A stretch of DNA of 64,000 nt from Taudactylus pleione (lineage: Eukaryota; Chordata; Amphibia; Anura; Myobatrachidae): contig JAUIMM010000001.1 of NCBI GenBank assembly GCA_031769625.1, positions 434,001-498,000 of the forward strand, in the 5' to 3' direction. The notes beneath the pieces are model-generated. The model was not told where the DNA came from, searched no databases, and worked only from the letters and a program-made list of their open reading frames with translations. The position numbers were made by a program, and so were the translations under genes. This document shows positions 20,569-30,823 of this stretch, piece after piece (within the stretch, counting starts at the first letter, position 1; every line of letters starts with the position of its first letter).

Positions 20569-21376
20569 AATGTTCATTCAACAATTACCACACTCCACTA
20601 TGAGGCTGCCATAGCCGGGGCTGCTACAACATCAGTGCCTAGATTTGAAGTGCTTAGTTTAAAGTGTCAATAGAACATTTATGTTAAAGCTAGAGTTATT
20701 CAGGAGTTATTACTTACCACAGGCAATTAACTACTGCACCCAACATACTGCTGCTTGGTTGTTATAGCCTTTTAAATCTGCTCGGCAATTAACTACTGCA
20801 CCCAACATACTGATTAAACAGTAAGTCATATTATTTTTAAATCTGTATCAAGGCAGGAAATGACCCTGTATCTGTTGGTATATTGTCCTCTCACCATTTG
20901 TTTATTTTACTGCTGACCCTTTGTTGTGTGAGGAGGGTGTTAGGGGAGGGGGTGGAATCAGTGTGGACACCTGGTTTGAGTCATACTTATTTCTCACTAT
21001 TAGGCTGCCATAGCCGGGGCTGCCACAACATCCGTGCCTAGGTTTGAAGTGCCAATAGAACATTTAAGTTAAAGCTGGAGTTATTCAGGAGTTAAACAGG
21101 AGGAGAATTTAACAGATCACCAATTCCTGCTATTAAGGCCTGCTTTTATCTACCACCACACTTCCATCATGCCTATGGATTGCGCCTGCACCTGGATCTC
21201 CAATGCAGCCCGCATCCCTACTGCTATCCCCATGCAATCTGCTTATCCACTCCAACTATACCTTACCAATCCACACAGCAAGATGACCTCTCAAATGGTC
21301 CTTGGCTGTGGCCCCCAAATCATGAGGCTTGGTGCAAGTTTTCTGTACTCATTGTTTTTTTTTTCCTCTGAAGTTT
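20569..21376. other. Unassigned DNA with a local direct duplication
   Basis: GGCTGCCATAGCCGGGGCTG plus the following 90 bases occurs at about 20602 and again at about 21003 with small differences. GGCAATTAACTACTGCACCC occurs at about 20722 and 20784. These look like an old local duplication. No gene was seen. Confidence 0.6.
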
Positions 21377-21767
21377 CATACTTGCCTACCCACCAGATTT
21401 GGTCGGGAGCCTCCCGAAAATCGGGTGCCGCTCCCGACCTCCCGAGAAGGCAGGCAATTCTCCCGGCTGCCGCTCACCCCTTCTATTCCCCCCGCTATAA
21501 CCCCTATAACCCCTGCAGCGAGGGGGGGGGGGGCGGTGACGCGATTCACGTCATTTTGGCCCCGCCCCCTGCTGCAAAATGCCCATTTTATCGGCATTGT
21601 GTAGCGGGGGCGGGGCCAAACTGACGCGATCGCGTGACTCTGCCACGCCACGCCCACAAGTGACGTCACCCGACCGGCCACTCCCCCTTGTCTCGGCCAC
21701 GCCCACCCCGTCCTGCCGATCTGGCTGCTCCCTCCCGGAAGGAGCAGACAGAATGTCGGCAGGTATG
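21377..21767. mobile_element. hAT-like element with CATACTTGCC..GGCAGGTATG ends
   Basis: The inverted ends are CATACTTGCC and GGCAGGTATG. The interior has palindromes GTCGGGAGCCTCCCG and CCCGAAAATCGGG, a G9+ run and GGCCCCGCCCCCTGC..GGGGGCGGGGCC pairs. It is the same family as 26394-26758 and 28567-28707. No clear target duplication remains here. Confidence 0.65.
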
Positions 21768-21844
21768 CCTTTCCATAGATGTTAGATTACTGTGACCCTT
21801 GTATCCAGCCCATCTGTGTCACCCATGTTTGTCTGCCCCTCCCC

Positions 21845-22113
21845 TTTAGAATGTAAGCTCTCATGAGCAGGGCCCTCATCCCTCATGTGCTTATCCTTCA
21901 CTTAATTATACTCTAATTTACAACAGCACCTAACCCTTGGTTACAGACACCATGCTGCTTATCTAAGTGTTATGCAGCAATGTATAAATCATGTATCTGT
22001 CCTGTATTGTTTGTACTGTTAATTTCTGTTTTCTTTGGTGCTTATTTGTCCTGTATATGTACTGTGTAAGGCGCTGCGGAACCCTTGTGGCGCCATATAA
22101 ATAAAGGATAATA
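21845..22113 (+). mobile_element. Retroposon 3' tail, copy 2
   Basis: AGAATGTAAGCTCTCATGAG starts the stretch, which ends GGCGCTGCGGAACCCTTGTG followed by GCGCCATATAAATAAAGG and (ATA)n. It is homologous to 12299-12574 along its length. Confidence 0.65.
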
Positions 22114-22448
22114 ATAACAATGCAGTCCCAATCTGGAAGGCTGGACAGGGCCCTGAAATTGGGACTTGTGCCGAAATCAGGACAGTTCGTATGTGGATGT
22201 AATGGTTATAATATATACATTGCACACTAGTGTATTAAATGCTCTGTACTTGTCAAATAATTTCACAGGTTACATAGAAGGTATTGAATAAAATAAATAG
22301 GAGAGAGCTTGACGTCTCTGCGATGTGAGAAATGCAGCTACAGTACATCAGGGGGCTACAATACATAAGGGTGGAGGTCTTTTTCCAGGCCTTCTTAATT
22401 ATGTGCGCTGGAGAAGAAGTACTACTACTAAAATAATTGCTAATACTT
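22114..22448. other. Unassigned DNA
   Basis: No reading frame, repeat end or palindrome stands out. Confidence 0.3.
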
Positions 22449-22601
22449 GGGGAGATGTATCAAACCTTGGAGTGAGATGAAGTGGAGAGAGAAAAAGTAC
22501 CAATCAATCAGCTCCTAACTGTCACGTTACAGGGTGTTTGATAAATGACGAGCTGATTTGTTGGTACTTTATCTCTCTCCAAGCTTTCATAAATTTCTCC
22601 C
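22449..22601. mobile_element. Fold-back MITE of about 153 bp
   Basis: The ends GGGGAGATGTATCAAACCTT and AAGCTTTCATAAATTTCTCC are imperfect inverted repeats. The internal arms GGAGAGAGAAAAAGTACCAA and TTGGTACTTTATCTCTCTCC also pair, as do AATCAGCTCCTAAC-like pieces. Its half-copy is at 5742-5845. It has no coding capacity. Confidence 0.75.
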
Positions 22602-22605
22602 ATTG

Positions 22606-23074
22606 GGGCCTATTCATCATCAGAGGCTGTATGGCCTCCGCTGACGAAGTATTGAACTCACTGCAAGGGATCCTATAAGTATCCAACTCGCAGCAGGGGA
22701 AACGTGACGTGACACCGGAGCAATTCATCATTGCTCCGATGCGGGGACAGCTGCTCCAAAAGCAGCTGTTCCCTCGGTTAGTATTGCAGCTACAGTAGTG
22801 GCTGCATTACTTACCTCCTCCCCGTCGTCCCGGCTACGCATGCGTGACCCGAGGTCACGCATGTGCACAGCCGCCGGCGAGGTAGTGAAGAGGTGGCGGA
22901 AGGATCCCTCTTCCCATCCCTGGAACTTCTTCCCATAGGAAGGAGCAGGAATCCTAGAACAAGCGCCGTCTGAAGATGGTGCTTGTTCTCGGCAGCAAAC
23001 TCCGAAAACTTTCAGTTTTGTGACTTTACTGAATATCAGGGGGTCCATTTGGGACCCCTGATGATGAATGGCCC
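22606..23074. mobile_element. Hairpin-chain element with GGGCCTATTCATCATCAG ends
   Basis: The left end is GGGCCTATTCATCATCAG and the right end is CTGATGATGAATGGCCC. Between them is a series of small palindromes: GGAGCAAT..ATTGCTCC, GACAGCTGCT/AGCAGCTGTTCC, GCAGCTAC/GTGGCTGC, GCATGCGTGACC/GGTCACGCATG, AGAACAAGC/GCTTGTTCT and GGGGGTCC/GGACCCC. This is a different family from copies A-D but has the same architecture. Confidence 0.72.
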
Positions 23075-23730
23075 GGTAACTAAAACATAGGAAAATTAGC
23101 GTTTCCGCATGGCTACCAGGCCATTTATCAACAAAAGAAAAGAGTGTTCAAATTACAAAAGAAAAGGAACCAGCGCTTCTCCACTAATGAGATGAGACAG
23201 TTAAATTGTAACACAAAGGTAACAAGATACAAATACACATTTATTCAAATGAATCTGCAAAACAGAACAGAATATTATACAATTTCCAAACTATATCTAA
23301 AAGGTTGTAATAGACAACTCATACAGCGCACTGGCCCAGATATAGCGAGGTCTGTTGGCAGTCACTTATACAGGCACATTTAACAAATGCAAAGATCCTG
23401 ATACTGTTCCAGTATCAGGTAAGGCGATTATCAGGTGCAATATCCCATACATAAGGTGTATACAGAAAAAAGACCAAGGAACGGGCATATCTTTGTCCAC
23501 AAGATGTCGCTAGAGAGCAATAAATCTACATACAGGATTAATTATTCTGATCTAAACAGGTCATGTTTCAGGATATCTTTAATCAGGTGAGTTAGTTGGT
23601 TTTGCTGGGTCAGTAATTAGACCACATGTTTCCACAAACAGAAATCCTGAAAACATGACCTGTTGGTGGTACTTAAGGATTGGAGCTGGGAACCGCTGAC
23701 ATTAAGATAGTTACCTATTAAACGTACATT
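23075..23730. other. Unassigned DNA with palindromes
   Basis: CCTGATACTG/CAGTATCAGG at 23396-23419, and AACAGGTCATGTTTCAGGAT (about 23557) against ATCCTGAAAACATGACCTGT (about 23643), are inverted repeats. It is probably an old DNA element whose ends I could not place. Confidence 0.4.
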
Positions 23731-24036
23731 TAGGGTGGGTACACACTAGAGCGATATCGGTACGATATGTCGTTTTGATGCAAAATGGAAAGACATATCG
23801 TGCAAATCGGAAAGTGGGATGCGCTCATTTGCATGTTCACGTATGTTGTCAATGATGTTGTCCCGTCGGATGTGCTGCATTTCAGATCGAACGACGTTGC
23901 TGACAACGCCATGCAGATGAGTGGAGCGGGGGAACGATATATCGAGCGGTCGTACACCACATGGTGCGGTGTGTACAGCCGACTGCTATATCCTTAGATT
24001 GGGCGGCAGGTCGGCTACGATACACATCGATACACA
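23731..24036. mobile_element. Truncated element with TAGGGTGGGTACACAC end
   Basis: The left end TAGGGTGGGTACACACTAGA is related to the element at 37416 (TTAGGGTGGGTACAAAC). CGATATCG-like and ATATCG-rich palindromic pieces follow. The right end seems cut by the next element at 24037. Confidence 0.45.
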
Positions 24037-24914
24037 TTAGGGCCGCATTCAATTAGAAGCGAAAAGCCGAAATCTGCTAAAAAGTATTGCCGATTGCAAC
24101 TTTTTGCCAGGTGGAAACTTATCTCCGTATTCAATTCCATCCGTATTTCACGTACGTGGAAAGTCAATGCAATGTAATAAGCGAAAAAAAAATTCGCCTC
24201 TGAATGCAGGGGAAAGGAAGTGCAAAATTTTTATTTAGGGGTGCAAAGGTGGGGAACCACTCAGCACCCTTGAGACAGCCCCCAAAGGGTAACTGTGTAA
24301 AATAAAACTAATAAAAGTGAGGAACACCCCAAAAAAGTACTTTGAATTTGGGGGCGAAAAAGCACAAAGTGGGGGACAAGTTTGCAAACTAACGAAATAA
24401 GGTTCTGGGGGTGCTCTAAGAAGGGGTCAAGTGTTTTTGGGATTGCAGATGCTTTTATGATGGTGGAAATTCGCAATTATTAAAACTACACTATAGAGAC
24501 AGTAAAAGATGCTTGCACCCATTTTCAGGTACCCCAAATTTGCCAGGACTACTTATTTTCTCCAAAAAATATTGCTTTATGCCATTCTTCACCACTTGTG
24601 CAAAGACGCTAATTAGTGACAATTGTGCGAACTTAAGTACCCCAAACAGTAGTATTAGGGCTATTCGGGCACTACTACAATGAACCCCAATGTGTCTGCA
24701 TCTTTTTGGGGGGTTCAGGCGGATTTCCCGGATTCTGACACCACTCTTCGCCTGTTATGACTTCGCCTGTCTCCGTTTCTGCGTTTTTTGGAATTGAATG
24801 GGGCGAATCGCGGGTACGCGCACAAGTTTCCACGGCTAAAATACACGATGTAGGCGAAAAGTCCGGCATGCAAAACTTTATCGCGTACGCGAAACTAATT
24901 GAATATGGGCCTAA
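24037..24914. mobile_element. DNA element with TTAGGGCCGCATTCAATTAG ends
   Basis: The ends TTAGGGCCGCATTCAATTAG and CTAATTGAATATGGGCCTAA are inverted repeats. The next motifs inside (AAGCGAAAAGCCG and CGCGTACGCGAAA) are weakly matched. The element is about 880 bp with no conserved reading frame, so it is non-autonomous. Confidence 0.7.
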
Positions 24915-25039
24915 GTAATTAATCATAGAGAAATAAGGGAGGGGTGGGCACAGTATTGGTTACTGAGATTAGTCAAATCAATTCCATTTCTATTTAGCTG
25001 TCTATATGAGACAAGTCACAAGTGGCCACAATATCTACA
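24915..25039. other. Spacer
   Basis: Short AT-rich spacer, nothing seen. Confidence 0.3.
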
Positions 25040-25434
25040 CCGGGGGCGAGATGCATCAAGGGGAAAAATGCGGTCAAACACCGAAAATGCGGGTTTGACC
25101 ACAATCCTCATATGCACCAAGCCCCAGAATGCATCGTTGGTTGTGGTGGGTAACGCCATTTCCCTGTTGGCGTTACCCATAGAAGGATATAGGCTTCTCT
25201 CTACAGAGTGCTGATAGAGGGATCCATGCGGCACATGCGTCCTTCTGCCATGCGCAGAAGGATGCCGGAGGGGCTTCTGGGTCATAGACCTGGAAGTCCC
25301 TCCATCCCCAAAGGGCCGTTCTTACCGACAGAGTGGTCCTTTGTGGGGATCGTCATGCCTACCGGCGTTACCAGCACAGACATGCATGCGATGACCGGCA
25401 GAATGTGATGCGTCATGCATCCCGCTCCATCTTG
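25040..25434. mobile_element. Hairpin-rich element with GGGCGAGATGCATCA end
   Basis: GGGGGCGAGATGCATCA on the left and TGATGCGTCATGCATCCCGCTCC on the right are imperfect inverted ends. Internal palindromes include GGGTAACGCCA/TGGCGTTACCC (25148-25180), CTTCTGCC..GCAGAAGG (25241-25261), GGGACTTCC-like pairs and GCCGGTAACGCC-like pairs. Confidence 0.55.
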
Positions 25435-25436
25435 TT

Positions 25437-25617
25437 TGGGGGTATATTTATTGAAGTGCAGGTTTTTAAGAAGTGGAGATGTTGCCGATAGCAACCAATC
25501 AGATTTTACTTAACATTTATCTAACACCTGCTAAAACATAATAGCTAGATTCTGATTGGTTGCTATGGGCTACATCTCCACTTCTAAAAACCAGCACTTT
25601 GGTAAATATACCCCCAT
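25437..25617. mobile_element. Fold-back MITE of about 180 bp with GGGGGTATATTTA ends
   Basis: The left GGGGGTATATTTATTGAAGT and right ACTTTGGTAAATATACCCCC pair. Arms continue inward (AAGTGGAGATGTTGCC / GGCTACATCTCCACTT and GCAACCAATCAGA / TCTGATTGGTTGC). The loop is short, so almost the whole element folds back. Confidence 0.85.
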
Positions 25618-26001
25618 GGCATCTACATATGCCTTCCCATATCCATACGACAATGCGTAACAGCGTAAATATCGGCGCACATCAGGCAGTCATGCAGCAC
25701 GTAAGTCAATTCTGACACGCTGAGAGCTCTCATGCTGCGTAGGAGATCGCAGAGACTAATTTATGCACGCCTATGAAACAGTATTTAAACCGTCAGACAC
25801 GCCTGCGTTCTTCTAACCACCCCCCTGTTACCGCCCCCAAACGTTGTCTACCTGTCACTCACTTTGCAAATGGATCCTCTGGGCGAGCATAGTCGCAAAA
25901 CAATCGCTGTGTGTGCGCTGTGCGGGTGACACATGCGCAATGGCAAACAATCGCGCAAACTGCGTAAAAATCAGCATTTCATCCACCTCTGAATCAGGCC
26001 C
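25618..26001. mobile_element. Truncated element with GAATCAGGCCC right end
   Basis: The right end CTCTGAATCAGGCCCTC (about 25987-26003) and interior pieces (ACACGCCTGCGTTC, CACCCCCCTGTTACC) match, in reverse, parts of the element at 27636-28234 (GGGTGGTAACAGGGG, ACGCAGGCGTG). The left end was not found. Confidence 0.5.
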
Positions 26002-26385
26002 TCTGGCCGCTACCTCGCCCTCGCCCTGTTGCCGTAATGGCCACTGAAGTTGCAGGTGTGCTGGCCGTACTGGTGTCATCAAACAGGTAACCTGGCTGCT
26101 TATTCATTTGGGATTTGGGCAGCCACCACCGGTGGTGGCTGAGGCCTTGACTTCTTGCTGAGTCCACAGCATCCAGAGCTATGAGCGAGTCCTTCTCTGT
26201 CTCTGCAGGTGCTTCGCTACAGCAACATCTTGCTTTGAGGGTCCTGTAAATGAACATGTGCAAATACTGTAGGTACGTTTTTATATGTCGTTTTATTTGC
26301 TTTAGTTTGGGGGAAATTCTGCCCTGAGAATAACCCTCCTTCATAGAATTAGTAAATAGCATTCACATTGTTTTTTTTAAGGTGG
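26002..26385 (-). pseudogene. Possible remnant of a transposon-borne coding exon
   Basis: On the minus strand 26210-25994 reads AETEKDSLIALDAVDSARSQ, and later SQMNKQPGYLF and DDTSTASTPATSVAITATG followed by RGRGS. It is preceded by a pyrimidine-poor CACCTGCAG that could be an acceptor site. The low-complexity Thr/Ala/Gly tail is like the C-terminal tails of Myb-like accessory proteins of Harbinger elements. I am not certain. No complete domain is visible. Confidence 0.25.
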
Positions 26386-26393
26386 ACTCACCC

Positions 26394-26758
26394 CAGGCTT
26401 GCCTACCCTCCCGATTTGGTCGGGAGCCTCCCGAATATCGGGTGCCGCTCCCGACCCCCGGAAAGGCAGGCAAGCCTCCCGGCTGACGCCTACCCCCCCA
26501 GACTAATAGTAAAAACACCCGCTGGCGGGGGGCCCGATGACGCGATTCGCGCTGAATCGCGTCATCGTGGCTCCGCCCCCTGCTTCACAATGCCTTTTTT
26601 CCGGCATTGTGAAGAGGGGGCGGGGCCACGATGACGCAATCGTGCAGTCGAGCCCCCGCCCCACCCCCAAAACGGCATCATAGCCCGGCCACGCCCCCCA
26701 CACAATGCAGGCATTCAGCTCCCTCTCGGAAGGAGGGAGCTGAATGTCGGCAACTATG
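26394..26758. mobile_element. hAT-like element, 365 bp, with exact 8-bp duplication
   Basis: ACTCACCC flanks it on both sides (26386-26393 and 26759-26766). The ends are CAGGCTTGCC and GGCAACTATG, with imperfect inverted-repeat similarity (CAGGCTTGCC against CATAGTTGCC). The interior has GTCGGGAGCCTCCCG, CCCGAATATCGGG, and a GC-rich pair GGCTCCGCCCCCTGCTTCAC / GTGAAGAGGGGGCGGGGCC. The 8-bp duplication points to the hAT superfamily. Confidence 0.82.
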
Positions 26759-26765
26759 ACTCACC

Positions 26766-27074
26766 CATACCTCCCAACTTTAATGGTCCATGAAGGGGCG
26801 GGGCTTCACGGGAAAGGGCGGGGCCTCTTGAAATTTGTGACTGTGCCTCGCTGCAATCCCCGTTTATGTCACTATAGGGGTTGTGCCCAGCACGCTCCGA
26901 GATGCTGGGCAGCCCCCAGGCTCTCCCTCCACTGGTGAACAGATGTGCACGGCATCTGTTCACCTTCTGTATGTGCTCTCCCCAACTTCCCACCCACCAC
27001 GGCCCGTGGGTGGGACAGTGGGACAGTCCCAGAAAAACAGGACTGTCCCACTGGATGCGGGAGAGTTGGGTATG
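26766..27074. mobile_element. Element with CATACCTCCCAACTT..AGTTGGGTATG ends
   Basis: The inverted ends are CATACCTCCCAACT and AGTTGGGTATG. CTCACC precedes the left end and follows the right end (27075-27080). Inside are GGGACAGTCC/GGACTGTCCC palindromes (27017-27050). It abuts the previous element directly. Confidence 0.6.
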
Positions 27075-27635
27075 CTCACCTGCTCGGGTCCATGAGCTGA
27101 GCCAGCCCTGACCAATTTGGTGCCCTAGCCTAGTTCTTAGCTGGTACCCCATAAACATTGTGTGTGCAGCCTGCCGTGCCTGCTGGGCTCCCCCTGGCCG
27201 GCTCTGCCCATTAGACAAGAACACTATTCTTTTCCGCAGTTATCTATATTTGCGCTGTGTAGTAAAAAAACATGTCATACACATTACATACAGGATCTGT
27301 GTACCTGGACAAACCATGTTGCAATGCAAGGGGTGCAAATACATACATTTGTTTTGCATGCAGTGTAAATACTGGCTGCTGTTGCATGTAGCGCACAAAT
27401 GTTGGACAGCTTTGTTTTCACACTGCAATTTAGATGGCAGTTTGGAACTTGCCAACTCTCCCTCATTGTCTGGGAGACTCCCTGAAATAGTAGCAATCTC
27501 CCTGTCTCCCTGAAGAGTCTAGTAATCTCCCTGATTGCACCTTACCCCCATTATAAAGCTGTTATATTTAAAAAGATATATACATTCAAATGGGATCATT
27601 AGTATCATTTCCCTGCATTGAGTATAAGGCACAAT
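27075..27635. other. Unassigned DNA
   Basis: 27445-27530 has repeated CTCCCTG..AATCTCCCTG motifs, probably an old repeat. The rest shows no supported gene. Confidence 0.3.
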
Positions 27636-28234
27636 GGCCCTCATTCAGAGCCGCTCGTTAGCGGCAGTACGCTCGTTCCGAGCGATGTTTGCACATCTGC
27701 GCATGCGTACGGTTTTTAGTACGCATGCGCGAACCAGTCAGTGCGGTCGAAAATCGTTGGTACGCAATATAGCGAGTGCCTGCTATTTTGAGTGACAGAA
27801 TGAGGCGTATGTGGGTGGTAACAGGGGAAGGTGCTTGAAAATGGGGAGTGGAGATCCGAACGCAGGCGTGCTTAAAGGTCAAAATGGGCGTTTTATGGGT
27901 GTGCATATTTAAAACAGCAGCGTCAATGACCACGTCACTGGGTTATTTTATAGCCAGAACTGCTCGCAAATTTGTGGTAGCAAACACCAACCACAAGAAT
28001 AGCGAGCAGTTCATACGCTGGTCGATGTACTCGATTAATCTAATAAATAGCGGACATGACGTAGGATGCGAGCGGCCAGGGGGCGTTTTTAACAAATAAA
28101 CGAGCGTATGTTTTGCTCGCTCGTTCAGACTTAGAGGAGTGAACAGACTGCAATGTGCGTACGGATCATTTGAATAGCCACCCCTTGTTTTTAAACGAGC
28201 GACCACAAATAGCGAACGGCTCTGAATGAGGGCC
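27636..28234. mobile_element. 599-bp element with GGCCCTCATTCAGAGCCG ends
   Basis: The left end GGCCCTCATTCAGAGCCGCT and right end CGGCTCTGAATGAGGGCC are perfect inverted repeats for 18 bases. AAT flanks both sides (27633-27635 and 28235-28237). Internal palindromes include ACGCATGCGCGA-like and CGAGCGTA/TACGCTCG pieces. No protein is encoded. Confidence 0.82.
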
Positions 28235-28566
28235 AATGATCCCTATGGCTACATGCATTTTCTGAAAAGTATCAGTGTATTTTCATCAACAAATAGATCT
28301 TACTGACTGCTTTTGGGCTCATTTACATTTGGATGTAGGTACATTTTATGACACGCCTCCCAGATGTAGCAGGATACGCCCACTTTACCACCGCGCTCAT
28401 AGGTGCTGCTTTCACAATCTCCCTGACATGCTTTTTCAAAAGTAGACAAGTATGGCTTGGAGTGGACACAACCCTCCCAAATCTAAATTTCTCTGCACAT
28501 GTTATATCTGCCCCACCTGCAGTACAGCATGGTCTACACAGTGACTTGCTTTATGTTACCCTATTC
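28235..28566. other. Unassigned DNA
   Basis: No gene or repeat boundary was recognised. Confidence 0.3.
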
Positions 28567-28707
28567 CAGGCTTGCCAGCCCTCCCAATTTGGTTGCGAAC
28601 CTCCCGAATATCGGATGCCACTCCCGGCCCCCCCGGAAAGGCAGGCAAACCCCCCGTCTGGCCCCCCACAGTAATGATAGAAACCCCCACTGCGGGGGGA
28701 GGGGGGG
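28567..28707. mobile_element. Truncated hAT-like element (CAGGCTTGCC family)
   Basis: CAGGCTTGCCAGCCCTCC and CTCCCGAATATCGGATGCCA match the left half of 26394-26758. The right half is missing and replaced by a hAT left-end fragment at 28708. Confidence 0.7.
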
Positions 28708-29244
28708 GCAGACCCTGTTGCTGAAATGATTGGTTTGTTAAAGTGTGCATGTCCTGTTTATACAACATAAGGGTGGGTGGGAGGGCCCAAGGACAATTCC
28801 ATCTTGCACCTCTTTTTTTCTTTGCATTATGTACTGTTTGGGGCCTAGTTTTTCAAACTGCCATCCTGTCTGCCACTGCAGTGTCACTCCTAGATGGACC
28901 ACGTGTTTGTGCCGCCCACTCGTGTCGCTTAGCATAGTCATCCAGCTACCTCGGTGCAACCTTTTGGACATAAAAACAATATTGTGAGGTGTGTGGTGTT
29001 CAGAATAGACTGGAAATGAGTGGAAATTAAGGTTATTGAGGTTAATAATAGCATAAGAGCAGAAAAATCCCCCCAAATTCTGTGATTTTAGCTGTTTTTA
29101 TACTTTTTTCCCAAAAAATACAGATCCAAACACAAAACCCAAAACACGGAAGGGTGGTTTTGGCAAGACCAATCCAGATCCAAAACACGAAGAAAGATCC
29201 AGATCCAAAACCAAAACACAAAAAGTGGCCGATGCACACCCCTA
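28708..29244 (+). mobile_element. hAT left-end fragment, inverted
   Basis: This is the reverse complement of about 14734-15290 of the full element with small differences. It runs from GGCAGACCCTG at 28708 through the conserved 3' region to the terminal GATGCACACCCCTA at 29244. No right end or transposase is attached. Confidence 0.88.
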
Positions 29245-29303
29245 CCCAGAATCACACCGCTCTGCCCCTGACCTCTCTCTGACCCAGCTCCGCAGGCCCT
29301 ATC

Positions 29304-29503
29304 TAAAGGCCCCCATACATCAGAGATTGATTGCAGCAATCGTGCAATTTGCAATCGATTGTGTATAAAAATCTTTCCCTTTTTCAATCGATTGTGGCAT
29401 CTCTGCAATCAGCAATCGATTGAAAAAGGGAAAGATTTTTATACACAATCGATTACAAATTGCACGATTGCTGCAATCAATCTCTGATGTATGGGAGCCT
29501 TAA
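29304..29503. mobile_element. 200-bp fold-back element, near-perfect palindrome
   Basis: AAGGCCCCCATACATCAGAG on the left is mirrored by CTCTGATGTATGGGAGCCTT on the right. The arms continue inward (GATTGATTGCAGCAATCGTG, AATCGATTGTGTATAAAAAT, TTTCCCTTTTTCAATCGATT) almost without mismatch, leaving only a short centre near 29393-29410. It has the typical shape of a MITE folding over its whole length. Confidence 0.9.
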
Positions 29504-30430
29504 CTTAGGAGCTAATCAGTCGGTGGCACGGGATTCCGCTCGTAAGCTCCTTGCATTAGCTGAACTGAACCTATCATTATTAGGATAAGGTAGTAAATCT
29601 GGCATCCGTGACTGCTTGCAATTACAGCCCAGTGACTCAGAATCTGACCAGTAATGAGGAAGTGCCCAGGCTTCGAAGTGCACATGATGTCAAACTCACT
29701 GGTGATGTGAGAGAGAATTATAAGTGCCAAGAAATATTACATATTTAAAAAAAATAGCGCTTTTGCTGATTTGGGGCTTTGCAAAGCGGCGCACATTGCC
29801 AAACGTCGCGGCGGTTTGTGGGTTTCCCCCTCCAAGCTGCAGGATAATAAGTTCTGCAGTTTGGAGCAGTAAACGGCTGGCGATGTGCAATGACTTGAAA
29901 ACCGGCCAAAAATATGAACGTTATTAATACTTTGACACCTTCATCTCCGTGAATACATAAATAAATTATTATAAGAATCATTTGTTAGAAAACACCCGGT
30001 CACTTGGTGCGGCTTTGTATGATTGCTGTCCTGGGAATAATCTATGACATTATATAGGTGAGAGTAGAATTTCCTGTTCTGTATAAGGATAGCGAATGCC
30101 AGTAATGAATGAATCATTGCTCATCTCATTATAGTTAATGAACTGAATTAATTGACTAATTGTCGCTTGACTTGATTAAAGTGCGGCACCGTCAATGGTC
30201 ACAGTGGAAAATCCCAAATGCAGTTCACGCCAACGGAAGCCAGCGAACGCTGGCGGCTAAAATTCTGTCACTTTAACAATACCTATCTCTCCGAGCCGGG
30301 ATGGTGAGGGAGTATTGTCAGTAACGTGGGAAAATGAATAATGTTTGAGAATATTCCTAATATCATAAGGAGGATTTGTGTATATGTAGGTGATTAAATA
30401 TTAATCACTGGAAATCAGCACCTTATGGGG
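29504..30430. other. Low-repeat island, possible conserved non-coding DNA
   Basis: I found no inverted ends, tandem units or copies of this stretch elsewhere in the window. 30130-30170 is rich in TAAT-type homeodomain-like sites (AATTAATTGACTAATTGTCG), followed by AAGTGCGGCACCGTCAATGG. No reading frame is convincing. It may be ordinary unique DNA or a regulatory element. Confidence 0.35.
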
Positions 30431-30820
30431 CTCATTCTAATTCGCACGCAATGAACTGTAGTTGCGGGAAACCGCGGGAGCCTGTATTTCCACTTTATGC
30501 TAATGCATACGTAAATTTTGATTCACACCCACGATACCCCCATGATGCTCCCATCGGGATAGTTCTGGGCCACGGCTTCGTTACTGCCCTATTTCACAGG
30601 AAGACACATCCGACCATGTTGCGTCCGACTCAGGATAGGATGCGCTCTTTATGCAAAAACTCGCCTTTTGCGTCCATGAGGAGAGATCCATGTGATCCAG
30701 AGAAAGTCCCTATAGCTGTTAGATAATCCCTCAATGTTGTCACTAGTCCCTGGCACGTTCATAGGCTGAGGACAATTGTTCAGCATGCTGTAGATGGGTT
30801 CACTCTTAGGACAGGACGTG
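30431..30820. other. Unassigned DNA
   Basis: It begins GGGGCTCATTCTAATTCGCA, which resembles the GGGCC-NN-ATTCA type of element end, but no partner end was found. Confidence 0.3.
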
Positions 30821-30823
30821 TTA

